A stretch of DNA of 64,000 nt from Acanthaster planci (GCF_001949145.1 NW_019091687.1:83336-147335); one strand, 5' to 3'. Shown: positions 22,484 through 49,600, counted from the stretch's first letter. Notes: a model not told the origin generated them from the letters alone. A program made the numbers and translations.

Positions 22484-25400
22484 CTACGATTTACCCTGTC
22501 GGTACTGGCTGACGGGAGCTGCGGAGCTTCAAGTATGAAAGAGAGAAAAATAAAAATTTCATCATCTTTGGAATGATTACGCCTTTGTTACAGCGATTGG
22601 TTGTCGTTTGTAACAGTTGGTATAGACGTACAAGAGAGATGTTACTGGAATACTCACCGAGTTGGAGTCTTGGGGGTGTAGTTTAGCTGGGGGGGGGGTA
22701 AATGAAATATGAAGCATAACAAACAGCAATTAAGAAGAAAATTGTGCATCAAACTCAAGTCCAAGTCACTGATTAGTCACTGACTGCTCAAATAATCTTC
22801 TAAATTGTTAACACCCATGCGTTGTGGAAGTCGGGGATGTTTGGAAAAGTACCCCCAAGGCCCCCCGTCTTTTAGACTTTAATACAAGATTGTATACAAT
22901 ACCTGAATTGGTCTCCTAGCCTGGTCGCTCTGAGAAGATTGGCTCAAACTGAATCTTGTGCTGCCTACAACCCCACCCCCCATATAGCAAAACAAGACAA
23001 AATCAGTCACAGCACTTTGATAGCATGTCCGAGAAGCAAATGAGAGAAATCGAACCATGGACAGACCAACTAGGGACTGCCAAGAGTAAAGGTCAATGTG
23101 ATATTTACTGTTCGTATTTATTCCTCAAACCAATACTTTGACTTGATACGCATAACTGAGTATTTTTGTTGAATGTGAATATATTTTACAAACCTTGGGA
23201 GCAGTCGTTGTGGAGCTGAGAAGACCGGAAATTGCTAAAGGAAGAAAAGCTGGAAGTGAACACAAAAAAATGCTCGTGAATTATGACCAGGAATATTGAT
23301 AATTGAAGTTTGATTCCATGTCCATTTGTAAGTCATCAACAACTGAAAAATTTCTTGTAGCTGAAATGTAATTTTCTAACTTTGCAAAAGTCATTTACTT
23401 TCAAACGGGAAATCAAAAACTTCTCGTGATCGGTACCAGCAATTAAAAGTTAAATGTTCATAATTCCAGCTGAGATACAATGTGTAAACTCGCAAAAACA
23501 TTTCAACAGAATTGCAGATAAGTGAACTTTGAATTTTTGAGAAAAACAAAGGAAATTCCCTAGTTTGATGACTTATCCTTAAATGATGAAATGACAACAA
23601 AAGTCACACATTTTTGGTTGGAATCTGACAATCATGGGATAAGATTTTTGATGTAAGAAAACTTTTCCGTCTACAGACCTATTGGAAGCCGGGCTAACAT
23701 TCATGGGTGAGGAACGACCCGGGGTTGCCATGCCAACCACTGCCCCGGGAGTATTGGCTGACCTAGAGGTTCAAAATGCCAAATAAATGAGAACAAAAAC
23801 GAAATAAATCAAAATAATTACTTGACGGGCACCCTTGCACTTTCAAAATCAAATTCGAGATTGGACGCTGACTCATGTTTGACAGCTTGCTGGAGACGAA
23901 TCCAGCAATGTTTCACTGGACAGTTCTTAATGACCTTCTTTAATGGTGGAAAGCAATGTGTAGGGTTTATGAACAGAGTGACAGTAACTTCATGTAATAA
24001 GTTATCTCAGTGGTTACCGCCATTGGTGGGGGCCACTGCTGCGATAGCGTTACAGTGGTTACCATATTTGCCTATATTTTCTGCATTAGCTCCAAGTTCT
24101 GATCCAAATACTGACAATGCAGGAAACCTACAAAAAAGGAACCTTCTAAACAAAAAAGGCTTCTCAAAATCTCATCGGCATTAACCATTTTACCTTATCA
24201 AGGTGCCAGATGGGGTAAGAGTCATATTCCCCTGGGTGGGGGTGCCGACCGTTCCTGAAAACAAATGCACCGTAGAAAAAATGAATGAAAGGTTCTGCGA
24301 AATGAGCCCCTGATATGTGGTGAGGCGTTGGGGTTGTTGGAACCGTGTCCAGATGGGGTGTGTCCGAGTCTGTTCAGGTCCCAGAGATGTGGACTCACCT
24401 ATCCTTCCGTTGACGGGCGGTGTTCGGATACTCAACCTAGCTGGGCCTGGTGGGGTCCTGGTGGGTGTCATTGGTTGCTGTGTAAATAAAGACTATAGTT
24501 ATTCTAGCGAGACTTCTTCAGTCACCAGACTAGCCAGTTGAACCCCTCTGTATCTTTTTATAACAGGCCTTCCTTCCCCGACTTTGGTACTTTAAAAACT
24601 GTGTCTTTCATGAAGTATTTTGGTGTGTGTTGGGATTAAGAATCATTAAAGTGACTAGAAATAAGGGCATCTTAAAGGTGTTTTGGGGAAATTCTCCAAA
24701 AGGTTTCCACTTCCCAACAAACATTCATGCCCTTTCCTCTCTCCTCACGTTCCCAGTTAGATTACCATTTTTTATTCAACCGCAACTTCGTCACCGCTTT
24801 CTTCCCATAACATTTCATACTGTTCTCGCATACACACACTGTTCTCGCATATCCTACTTTTACTGAGGAACCGAATGCATCATAGTCATAACTCACAGAC
24901 TGGGGTGTCTTTGACGTTTCCATTTGCTGAATATGCTGTGATCTGCAGTGCGGTGAGAAAAATTATCCCGAGAAAAATGAAAGGAAACAGTCAGAAACCA
25001 AGACTTATTTCTTGGAGAGAGGGTGTTGCATTGATATTCGAAAATCAATACTGTATTTTAAAGGATTGGTGTGAATGTGATATCTACCGAAAGCAATAGT
25101 AAGTCATAAATTGCATTTATGAAGTGCTTTGAACAGGCATTTCTAAGCGCTATTAAAAACTTGAATAAGTGTATCAGAAGACTGATAATCCCCAACTAAG
25201 GGAAGATTTTGGAGTTAATTTGGTTTGGAAGACATTTGAGGTAACCCTACCTTCCGTATGGTGATGACGACCTACTGATGGACTGGGAGGAATTCTGATG
25301 AACTGCAAATAAATCAAAATTCAACAGAAATATGTCGGACCGTGAGCACCAACATTTTGTCCGTATTGGAAAATGTTATAGCCTTCAAAATATTACACTG

Positions 25401-25568
25401 GTACAAAAACCACCTAAAATCTCGTGTCTTGAATATAACTGTAAGACTAAACCGTGGCAGATGGTTGGATTTCAACAAAGACACATTTCCGCCGATTTGC
25501 ATCTCTGTCGGAGAGTGGATAAATAAGAAACGCTGAACATACCCATGTTGCGCACCTTTGGTGGGATG
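22484..25568 (-). CDS. RNF212B: RNF212-like exons 7-15: Ser/Thr/Pro-rich tail
   Basis: Exons 25543-25568 (26 nt), 25251-25302, 24897-24942, 24399-24477, 24194-24254, 23679-23762, 23194-23215 (22 nt), 22658-22686 (29 nt) and 22484-22526. The tail carries HQNSSQSISRSSSPYGR, close to the SQVVSRSSS segment of RNF212B, then TP/SP-rich repeats such as TPTRTPPGPARLSIRTPP. TAG is at 22484-22486. The last acceptor is uncertain: alternatives at 22518 (same TAG frame family, TAA ending) or further in would change only the final residues. The total length of 296 aa supports the choice made. Confidence 0.75.
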
Positions 25569-28500
25569 CTGGAGTTTGCCAAAACTTGACCAGGAGTGCT
25601 AGATCTAAGGGGTTAAAATTTCAGTACTTCTAAAACTCAACAACATACGTTAATGTGCAAAGAGCTGTATGCAGTTTTAGCATTCTCAGATGAAATAAGC
25701 ATTTTGAGGTACGAAAGAGAAATTCCAATTTACGTAGTATTTTTTTTCTGTTGTCGAAACATATTGAAAATCGGTCCAACTGTTCAGGGATGGCTTTAAA
25801 TGCTGGTTCCTGGTTGGCTAACATTTCCCGTTGCTCATAATGATACCTGTAAACTTTTGCAGCACCCCCTGGGCCAGGCGATCCGCTCACCAGCCGTCTC
25901 AGCTTACAATTTTCCTCTTGCAGACGGAGGACCTCCCTGATTTTGGGAAACGGCAGCGGAGAAGCCAGTGAAACCTTCAAGAATTATTGCCTCAGGTTAT
26001 GCCACATTCAATTAGTTCCCCTTTAAAAATGTTTAGCTTTAGTTTAGAGTTGTTGGTTTTTTCAGTAGTGTGCCCCCCTGTTTATGTTTAAAGACCAGCT
26101 TCCCCCTTTACAATGTAGTCACATGCTCTGACCACACTTAGTTTGAAGAGCAGACCAGAAGAGACACAGTCACTGTTCATGTATTTCCCCCTAAATGGAG
26201 TGTGCGTTTCTGCTTGAGTCAGGTTTCTGTCAGCTTCTATGAGGCAGTGATCGAAAGCCAACCTCTCCTCCTTAGACAAAAATAAAATATACATTCAGTG
26301 CTCTGAACTATGTAATTGCCAGAACCCAGTTACCGAAAGCTCGGCAGTTAATAATTCAGAGCACTGATTAAATTATATTTTTGTCTCGATTCTGATCACG
26401 GTGCTACGCAGCCCTTTCGTATTTCTCTCATTCTTAGATCTATGGGACACACTGTGTTGATTTTTAGTCCTTATGGTTTTTGCTTTTTTTTGGTTCTTTT
26501 CTTTCATAAATTCTATCAGTGCCTGGGTCCTTATTAATTTAGTTTCCTGCGACTTTTCCCTCAAAGATCCTTGGTTTAGTTAGAGATTTATGTTGTTTGC
26601 GAGTTCCCCCATAGCATGTCCTTTTTCCTGGTTGGGAAGTCTGAATCATTTAAATAGCAAAGTTGTATGGATTGACCATGACACCGACACATTTCTTGAC
26701 TTTTTTTTTCCGTGATCTTCAAATTTATGACATGGCTGACCGTTCCAAGTCCCTGGCTTGATCCAGTTGTCGCACTGTCATCTGCATTCTTGACTGCATC
26801 TTGGCCTCCTTCGAATTATATGAATAAAGAACCAAAAACAGCTGCAATGAGCTGGTTCGAAATCTCAAAAAGCCAAGGTCTTTCCAAAACAAAGTCAGCA
26901 TATGGCTGCGCTGATAGGACAGACTATAGTGCACCTGCGTAGGCTGTTCCCGAATAGCCTGGTACCCTGCATGCACTGTTGGGAATACCGAACTAGATCA
27001 TTACATTACTCCGAAGTACCAAAATTGATCTGCACAAAAACTTTGCTGTATTCCAAACTGAGCTACTTAACGGATAAACTCGTTTGGCTTCGTCTTGTAC
27101 CTGGTCTCTTTTGTAAGCAGCAAGGCGTTGGCTGTGATTTCTCTGAAAATCCATCACCTACAAAACAAACCCAAATAGAGGGTGAATATCGTTCTGATAA
27201 TCAGATTACTTTCTGACTCGCTATAGGGTCCAACTTGCAAGAATACACTCAGTCGTGTTGTTTCCCTGAGGCGTCACTTTGTGGTCTTTGTTATTTTGAA
27301 CAAAACAACAATTCTTCTGTCTCCAAGTCCAAGAGGGGGTGGCAGAAGCTTTGAGTGGGACAGGGGTAGCAACTCACCCTCGGCTACACAAGTTGTTATT
27401 GTATTTTATTTATTGGTTATTTCAACTTGTTCATTTTAATAAATATAAGCAGAACTGATCACATTTGCAGCAAAGGAAATGGTACCAGACATAACAAGTA
27501 AATTGTCACTTAAATACTTCAATGAAGTGTACAGAAAAGTGGAGGTTCTTGAGAAAATTGATTTTAAATTTTTTGGGGGAATGTCATGCACAGTACATTT
27601 GCTTTCAATTTGAAAATACATTTTTTCTCGATAGCAGGGGTGATTCTGGGGAGATTTAACTTTTTTTTAATCAGACAACACACCTGCATCAACTGCTTGT
27701 GCTGTTTCCTGGCAATCTCGTGAGGACTTTGGAAGAAAATCTCCACGTCTGGCTTCATCTTTACAGGAAGTAATCATGAGAAACAAAGTTACGCAACAAA
27801 TTCCCTCTTATTTCTCTGGAGAACTTGCATGAAAAGTAAATATAAGCATGTGGGCGAATGGCAACTCACAAACTTGTAGATTTGCTTAGTTTATTCCAGG
27901 TCATGTAATGTACAATATGGAGGGTTTGCACGGCTGCCATCTTGCAGGCCAATGCTTTGGTTGCACACGCTATACACAAAGGAGGTTTCCCTGAGGAACA
28001 AGAAAACAGCCCTGCAAGATGGCTACCGCGCAAAGCCTCTGTATCTTTCTGGTCATTCAGACATGTACTGAAGTCCAGCATCAGAATTTGAAAACTGACA
28101 TACAAAATGGTGAGTTTCTTTATGTTAATTTTGTTGTCGTGGCAATTTAAAATATGCTTCAGTATTGTATTCAGAAACAACATGTATGTGTCAATTTTAA
28201 TTCAGGTTTTTACAATTTACCTTGGATGATAATTCTATTGTTGTACAGTGACTGCCACACGTATGGCACTGATTTTTTGATCCTAGTTAAAAAAAAAGAA
28301 AGGGATGAACATTATCAGTAGAGTATTTCAGCCATCGGATATTTCAAAATTGGTTAGATTTTCATATGCAATTTGCAGTCTCTAGAGTAATTTCCCCATA
28401 AAATGACTAGAGCATGCTTTGGTAACTTTGAGTACATGCAGGGAGATGGTGTCGAAATGTTTTTCTTTACGTTATTAGCCTAGATGGGAGGTGATCACAT

Positions 28501-28860
28501 CTAAAGCTTTTAAATTGCTTACACTGAATGATTTAGGTTTTGGTTGGGGATGTTGGTTTTCTACCAGCTTTTGCCCTTGTCCTCACCGATTGGTAAATTT
28601 GTTTTGTGAGTTTGTGACTGAGGTAACTTACAAGTTGTAGCAAATGCATCAATCAAATGACAATGACTAAATGTCCTATCTGCGATTACAGGATCAATGA
28701 TGACAACTATGAACAAGTGGTGAATCAGTACATCAAGGATGGGAGTACCCTCTTGGATGCAGCCATCACAGAAGATGTGAGCACAATTTGTGAGGAAGAA
28801 CTTCTTCCCTCCACCTGGCTGGAGAAAGCATTGATTGCAGTGCACCCAATCTGCCATCAT
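22484..28860 (-). CDS. RNF212B: RNF212/RNF212B-like meiotic RING protein
   Basis: Fifteen minus-strand exons, all GT-AG and phase-consistent, give 296 residues; human RNF212 and RNF212B are about 300. Order: N-terminal C3HC4 RING, short coiled coil, long Ser/Thr/Pro-rich tail. This is the Zip3/RNF212 family, SUMO/ubiquitin E3-type proteins that act on meiotic chromosome axes to designate crossovers; function here is inferred. The RING starts DWVHCNQCF, closest to RNF212B, whereas LSIRTPP-NGRIG in the tail recalls a segment of RNF212, so the symbol is approximate. The ATG at 28858-28860 is followed by a second at 28855-28857; either could be used. Tail to tail with TBC1D31, head to head with AARS1. 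Confidence 0.9.
25847..27758 (-). CDS. RNF212B: RNF212-like exons 3-6: coiled coil
   Basis: Exons 27684-27758, 27101-27142, 26741-26808 and 25847-25936. They encode MKPDVEIFFQSP (compare LKPQEKMFFKSP of RNF212B), then HSQRLAAYKRDQEAKMQ and EVLRLQEENCKLRRLV, a Leu/Glu/Arg heptad region. The 42-nt exon is one of the shortest. Exon 26741-26808 uses the weak donor cg/gtcagc; it is accepted because phase 2 then joins exactly to G GAG GTC. For the last exon, donor tacag/gtatca at 25847 is preferred over gtttac at 25855 because only the former gives the right phase for the next microexon. Confidence 0.85.
28221..28860 (-). CDS. RNF212B: RNF212-like exons 1-2: RING finger
   Basis: Exon 1 is 28749-28860 and exon 2 is 28221-28282. 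The joined sequence has zinc ligands C8, C11, C26, H28, C31, C34, C43 and C46 (C3HC4), with TNCAHIFCDGC forming the second knuckle. Exon 1 ends in phase 1 at donor g/gtactc and exon 2 begins after aactag. The RING is compact and family-typical (ends CHTCGSHC), followed by the basic/polar segment leading to the coil. Confidence 0.92.
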
Positions 28861-31800
28861 GAACTAGGGGCCTACCCAGACACCTAAAACAAAGATGGAT
28901 GAATACACAATCAGAGAGCAAAAATAAATTGAGAGGAAAAAAATCATTTCTCGCAAAAGTTTTAACCTGTAATCAGGAAGTTAAATTGTGACAAGGCCTA
29001 AGTTAAGGTCTACTACAAATAGAGACGAGAGGATTTAAATTTCCATCTCGCAATTCTTATGCTTTTTATCACAAAAATGTAGACCCGAAACAGGGAAATT
29101 TGTGATCGCTTCACCCGACATAGCCTAGCGCTAGCCTACATGTAACGTTTGGCCTCAAGCATGTAAAAAAATCCGAATGACAAAGTGAAAGACGGAGGAC
29201 CGATTTTTAGCTAAAAACAATTCCATAAAATACTTTAGTTGCTGACAGAATTCACACATTACCTGCACAGAAGTTAAAGACGTTTTTGGAAAGCTGCCCG
29301 TGGGACGTATTCAACGATTTTTTGCGGAGCCAAATTTACAACCTCAGTATAGCGGCTGAACGACGGGTTACAACACTTGGCGTCCATTGGCATGATTGGT
29401 CGCAAGTTTTTAGCTACGCAATTTTGATGGGCACGGAAATATCGCGAGATTTGATCGCTGGTCGAGATTTGGCAGTTTCATCATCCTGTGATGGCACCCG
29501 ACTATTTATGTGTCCACATTACATAGCGAAGACTGGAAGCCGCACTAATACCCTTCAGAAATAAACACGCGTGTCACACTCACAGCAGTGAAAAATAGTG
29601 AATCATCAGTTCATTACATCTGTGAACTGCTCTCCAGGCGATACAACTTACAAGGAACTGGTTTGTACCACCGTGTTATTTTTGGTCTCGTTGCCAGCCC
29701 TTGTTTGAATTCAGTATAAATACGGACAGTCTCCGTTTCTTTGCTGTAAATAGTGTAATTTACGTGTCAAGGCTTTTTAACGTCACGCATATGCGCGCAT
29801 GTGAAGCATGTCAAGACGTAGTCTTAAGACTAGCCAAGACATGCAAAACTAAAAGGGATACATTTGTAAATTTGGGGACCCTGTTCCTATAGGCCCCTAA
29901 TACTTTTTAACCCTCCTCAACCCTCCTTCTGTTTTAGACATGATAGAAGGAGAGCTACATTTTTGCATTTGAATTCACCTTGGTAGATGACTTTGACATC
30001 ATGCTTAATCATGTCTATAACTGTACTGTAGCCTGGTGTAGGGTTGATGTCAAAAAAGGCAGGGTTAGGCCTAGCCCCACAAATAGGGCTGTACTACAGA
30101 GTGGCTCTCTTGAACAATCTGTCTCTTATCTGTCGCCACCATAGCCCTACTTCAAGGCATGTCTAGTAACTAGTAAATGCCTGAAATCCAAACTGCAGGA
30201 TTGTCACAAACTTTGTTTTGAATCCTAATATCTCCCGGAATGAGAAGACTCGACAATTTTACTTACACTGGCGTATTCCTCAGAGTTTGGACTTTTATAT
30301 GAGCATGCTAAAGCTTTCCAAAACCGTATATTTTCCGATGGTGATGGCGCCTTGAAAAACCCAGCCTGTAGTATTACATACTGACCACGGGCAGCGCCAT
30401 TTTGATAAACGAAGGCAGCGCTTCGTTTGTCGGAAGTCAGACCCTATTTGTGGGGCTAGGGTAGGCCTAGATGGAAATTATGAGGGGAAACTGTGAGCAG
30501 GGTAACTAGCGTGACCAGATGTCCCGTATTTTATGGGATTGTCCCTTATTTTCCCTAATGTCCCTCGTCCAGTACCGACCCTTTCTGGGCCATGTTTGTC
30601 CCATATTTGTACAATTTCAACAAATTACATGAAAATACAAAGAAATTACCAGTGTGCAATGTTCTGAAGATCGCAAGCTGCTTAAGGCTGAGCCTCCCGC
30701 TAATAATATAACTAGCTAGCTCGTTGCATATGTTTGTAAATTGTACTCTGGCTCAGTCTGGATACCAAAAGTGTGCTAAATAAGTAAATCGCATGATTTG
30801 CACCCCCAATTCAAGAAAAGTTCTTAACGTGGGAGGGTGGATACCCCTTCCCACACCCACCCTCTCAGGTGCTCCGCGCCCTCGCAATGTGTGCTGTCCT
30901 GTACACATAGTGGATTCAAATTTGCATGGCTAATTTATCAGTAAGAAAGACACATTTTCTCACAATTTACAAATTTGAAATTTCCAAAAAATAGGGTCAG
31001 TGCAATAAAGAGAGTGTTGGCTTTTGGGGGGGGGGACTGACCAGTTTTGCAAGATGAAAATGATAAAAAACTGGGGGTCCCCAAGTGTACAATCCCTCAT
31101 GTCGAGTGTGTATTCAGAATCTCTGTCTTGTTGGTCATCACATGGTCATGTCCAGTGACCGAGTGACTTTCACATAGGTCCTCTTCAAAAGAAAAATAGA
31201 TCCCCACCTTTGCACAAGACTCAACCCAGTGGTCACAGACAGTTCCGTAGCGCACAAGTTTTGACAGTTCTGAAAAAGTGCACACTGCATCACCAGGCTG
31301 TTCAAGGTTGTGCAGGCAAATTTTGGTTAGGATTCGTCACAGTCGCATTGGGACCCATTCTCGCGGTTGGCGTGACATCACTGTGGACTTTTGACACACG
31401 GCAAAGGGGCAAATTTACCCTTTGTACTCTTCAGTAATGCACAGAAGCTCCTGGATTTCAGTCCACGAGAATCTAAAGCAGACCCAGTGTCGCGGATAGT
31501 CAGATTTTGACTTTCGTCTCTCATGTCCGTCACACTAGTCATAACTGTAGCATTAGTGGTGTGATTAACTTAATGTCATGAATGTCAACGTGGTTTTCAA
31601 ATGTTTCTCTGCTTGGCAAAAATTCTGTACTAAGGCGTCACCCTCCCCGAACTATTTTGCAAGTGTTAAGCACTGATTTATGAAACCCTTACCAACAAAT
31701 CATTTGAGGCGTGTTTGGAAGCTGAGCGTGTCGTAGGTGTGGATGAATTGGGGAATATTTATGCGCTATACTTCATGTGATACTGACGAAGTGGAGGCCG

Positions 31801-32228
31801 CCATGATTGTTACCATGAGAAACAAAACATGCGCACGAGAGAACATGAATGTGGCGCGTGAGTTACGGAATTTTTGCCTTCTGCCTAGATGTCTAGTCTG
31901 TGACTGTATGATCACCAGGCCTCAAGTCAGTCCTGTTGGGAAGTCGGGTTGGTTTTCATTCTAACAGGCAACATTGTAAAATAATACGTATTTGCTTGGG
32001 GCTGTTGTTTTGCATATATTATTAGGTGAAGAATGGTGTCATAAGTGAAAAATGGCATGACATGAATTTTGGCCGGTAATTGCGCTGTGATTGCATCAGA
32101 ATCAGCAAGGCTAGTCAAGATACCAGTGTGGCAAAATGACACATGAGAACCAGCTAAATTGCATGAACTAGTACATGTATACCGGTTGATGGGGATTGGG
32201 CTCTTGCTCTTTCAGATAGCTCTCCAAC
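28861..32228. other. Divergent intergenic region RNF212-like / AARS1
   Basis: About 3.4 kb between the two start codons; presumably promoters and 5' UTRs of both genes. No recognised protein in any frame; the 92-codon ORF at 29286-29564 shows no known motif. It contains a 19-bp inverted repeat pair at 30070-30460. The stretch 31780-31870 is relatively GC-rich with a gccgccatg context and could be a 5' non-coding exon of AARS1, which I cannot confirm. Confidence 0.6.
30070..30460. repeat. 390-bp element bounded by a 19-bp perfect inverted repeat
   Basis: CCTAGCCCCACAAATAGGG (30070-30088) returns as its exact reverse complement at 30442-30460. A second small palindrome, aaacgaag/cttcgttt, lies just inside the right arm (about 30408-30429). 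No ORF. A MITE or foldback element is likely; no target duplication is obvious. Confidence 0.75.
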
Positions 32229-45923
<13,695 letters not shown>

Positions 45924-46218
45924 TGCACGGCACGAGCCAGAGGTGTGGGATAAAAGATTTGCTGAGATGTACAGACGTTTCACTGAGCATCCGAGATGGC
46001 CCCCTTTAATGGCAGAAGCATTCGGTTGGATTTTGTACAAAGTGACTGTCACAGAACAGTGGCTCTGTACGCTTATTTTCACAATGCACACCGCCATTGA
46101 CGGGGGCCACAACAAATGACCAGCGATGGCATGAACATTGTCTCCAGATTTGCTCATAAGACCTAGGCGAATGCACAAACTTACCAGGGTGATTGAATTG
46201 GCTAAGGCCAAGCTGGAC

Positions 46219-46224
46219 AATAAA
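46219..46224 (+). terminator. AARS1: Poly(A) signal of AARS1
   Basis: AATAAA 296 nt after the TAG at 45921-45923; the first canonical hexamer downstream of the stop that I could find. Confidence 0.6.
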
Positions 46225-46428
46225 TGCTCAGCGTGAACAGTTGATGTGGAAAATCAGCATTCTCTGCCACGTCCTCTCAGTGAGCTCTGGAACCTAATAC
46301 TTTGGTGAGATCCAAACTAAATTTGGGTGGACGAAAATTAATGGATTAGTAAAATGTTTATCGTTACTGGGCTAGTGATGTTTTAACATTTACAGAAATT
46401 AAAGTATAAAATCTAAATGTCTCAAACC

Positions 46429-46630
46429 ATGATATACTATTTCAAAACAAGGCTGGATTATCTCCTCTATTGAGAGCAAAAAAATGTCGGTAATGCCCAG
46501 CAGCTCAGTGTTTTGTGCTGAGCACGGTCTTTTGTTATAAGACCCAACTCTTTTGTCCCAGTTCCGGGCTCCCCGGCTCTGCATATAAATCTATGTACTC
46601 GAAAACGGGTTGCCCGGCAGGAAGTGGTTA
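46429..46630 (+). repeat. Dispersed 200-bp repeat R5, copy 2
   Basis: Colinear with 12278-12480: tatactatttcaaaacaagg, aaaatgtcggtaatgcccag, cggtcttttgtta, cgggctccccgg, ending gaagtggtta. Same orientation. It lies about 200 bp past the AARS1 poly(A) signal. Confidence 0.8.
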
Positions 46631-49600
46631 AGATGTCAGATTGTGGTGGATTTTGAGGCAATAAAAAGTGATCTGTATACTCAAGATATTTTTTTTTACA
46701 GTTTACCCAGGATTACCAAAATGTTGATGTGTAACTTGGAGGAACTTTCCTCTTGTAGGCAACTGATAATCAGAGTTTGAAATCGGTATGAAATTTCTCA
46801 TGTTGTGATGATGATATTGAAGTGGTCATTTTAATTTCATTGTGTGGGCAATCTAGGGTCCAATTTTGCTTAATATTAGTAGAAGACAGCCAACACAAAA
46901 GCCTTCTTCACTGTCCAAACTCGCTGAAACTTTGTGTGCAGATGCAGATTTTTGTTGTAAATTACTTATTGAGCAAACGTTGCCTCTGAGGTTCTATTTT
47001 TGCTCAGCAAGAAAATGTTCCCAGCTAAGATTACATACAGTGTACATTACTAGCAGCTGGTTCCCCGCCCATTTTGTGCTTGGCACAGATATCTGCTTAG
47101 CAGGGTTTATTGTTCAAGGAATTCAAAGGAACCTCATAACAGTATGGTATAATGTTCTTTTTTTGTTTGTGCGTTTTTGTTTCATAAATTTTTTCAGTGC
47201 AGTGGCGTACTGTACTTATCATGGAATATCAGGTGTATAACTGTTCAAAAACATTGTCCTCTTGGCATGTAAATATCTGAAATGACAGGTGTACATTGAG
47301 GTGCCAATATGGACGCTGACCCTCTATGGTGTATGTAAAATCATATTGAAATCGGCAGATCGAGGACCTTTAGGTTTAATGGTGACAGGTGCCCTCTGAC
47401 CTTTTGGTGGGCTGGGGTTGAGCATAAGCTTGGAAAGTTTGAAATACGTGGGATTTTCACTTTTATTCATTGGTGTCAAGCCAAGGTGACAATGTTTTTG
47501 TTGTGGGGTACAGAGGGAACCAGTTGTATATATATTTGGGAAACCCTTACTTTCAGCGCCCTACTACTATTTGTGTCCATGCCATAACTGCCAGAATTGG
47601 AAAAAAATGTGCAGTTGTTTTAGCAACACCCTCCAAAATGACTACTCAGTCGGTCAGATGTGTAAAAGGAAGACTCACCCCAAGTTGGCAAGGTAATTTG
47701 ACTTTTGACCAATGCGCAGCTTTCAAGAAGTGGGGAAAAAAATCATTGCAACAAACTGTAGAGGTGTCCTAAGAGTAGGGATTGCTGTTATTTATAAACG
47801 CCGCTTGGTGAATACAGCTTCTGTAATGAGTGGTATTAGTTGACAATACTTCTGAGGACTAAAACGAAGATTACTAAACTGCCACAAAAGGGGAAATTTA
47901 CAGATTTTGTCCATTCACAAAGTAGAATCATCGTAATTGCAAGGTCACTCAAGAGCCAGTGAAATGGCTGTGAATTTTACATGGAAAGTAATTGATATGC
48001 AGTCAAACTTTGTTAACAAGACTACTGTTAATACAGCATTCTGCTTGCAAGGATATTTTGGGGTTCCAGTCCTTTGTTCCGTTTTTTTTTTCTCCCGATA
48101 ATGCAATGTTATAACAAACTTAAATTTGCAAAGTCCTAGGGACCTCTTATTAACGAGGTTCCACCGTATTACACTTGTCACATCCTCCCTTTATTTCGGG
48201 GTCTTCATCTTCTTTAAAGCATGCTTTTACTATTTTCTGTAAGTGGTGTCAACAGAGTTCAGTGCGCTAATTAAAGAGCAAAATTTGTAAGTATTTGATC
48301 ATGTGGTCAGTGCATTTGCAACCCAACTCCTGGCATTCCATTTGACCACTGCCTTCAACAGTCAGAAATGGTTGTTGATGAGATATGTCGCCAGGTAGTG
48401 GTTGTCAGGGACGTCAGGCAGGGAGACCCTGTCATGTCAAATCAAGGTCAAGACATGTCAGTTTGATGTATACCGACTTTAGACAGGGCAGTGGTGTGAA
48501 CAGTGTGTAAAAAAATCCTATTATAAAGTTTAAGAAGTGCAGCACCGGAGGCAAACATGAAATGAAAGCTATTTTACAGTCTTACAGCGTACAGATACTT
48601 TTAGATTTCTCCACAGAAAGCACAACTTGCGTGGGCCAACCGGTAGTCGAGTTTAAAAATGGAAGTTATCCAATGCAGATATTTGTAAATCAGTCGGTAC
48701 AAAATGGTTCGTTATGTCACAAGAACGAAGATAAGGAATTACTTGAAGCTCAATAGTCCGTCCCATTCCAGAAAATCAGATCTTTTTTATATTTTCAAAT
48801 TTATTCGTTCTGCGGAGTTCAACTTATCACAACTGGAAAGCGGGGTTTGAAAAGGTTGAGTCTAATGTAGACTTGAGAGACTTACTTTAAATCTCCGTAG
48901 CAACCGGCTTGTTCCTAAAACCCCAAACCATATAGATTTTGAAGATGTTATTTTTGACCTCCAAAATTGAGATTCTATGAGAAATTACCCCCCTCCCCGT
49001 GAGTCATTGCAGGGAAACGCATAGTGTAATACATCACCTTCAAATGTCACAATTTTACATACAAAATTTAATTACATGTAACACTGACCTCATTTTTTAA
49101 AAAGTAACCATGGACTCACATATGTGCCTTTTTACAGATTACACATAAACAATTTCTTCATTTTTCTGATAAACGATTATAAATAAATGAGCAGTATTCA
49201 TAATATTAAAAAACTAAGGAAAAAAAAATTACTTCTTGTACTCAACTGCCCCAAACATATCCAAAGTAATTTACATACAAGAAATGGCACATTAAAAATA
49301 TTACCAATTCCATAATAATTGAGAATAATTGCTGTCTGCATTGAAATTGAAATTCATTATACATCTGACACTTTTGAATTGTTACAGAACGTCTTTTTTT
49401 AACTGGCCGGTAAAGGAAAGAATTAAGTATCCGGATGCATACAAAAAATCTTTAAATATAAAAATCCGATTCTATACAAAAATAGTGGATGTTTGAAATT
49501 TCAATTTGTTTAATTTTTGACATGCATATTTCATTCAAGTGCAGTTCACCTAAGTAAACACACGTTTGCCTGTTTTTGTTGACCAAAAAATTGTATTTAC

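Noticed and set aside
28561-28748. Continuation of the RNF212-like first ORF past 28749
   Set aside because: The RING is completed by the phase-matched exon at 28221-28282; the read-through lacks the last zinc ligands.
47470-47772. 100-codon ORF between AARS1 and the TRAF7-like gene
   Set aside because: No family resemblance, AT-rich composition like its surroundings, no splice partners found.
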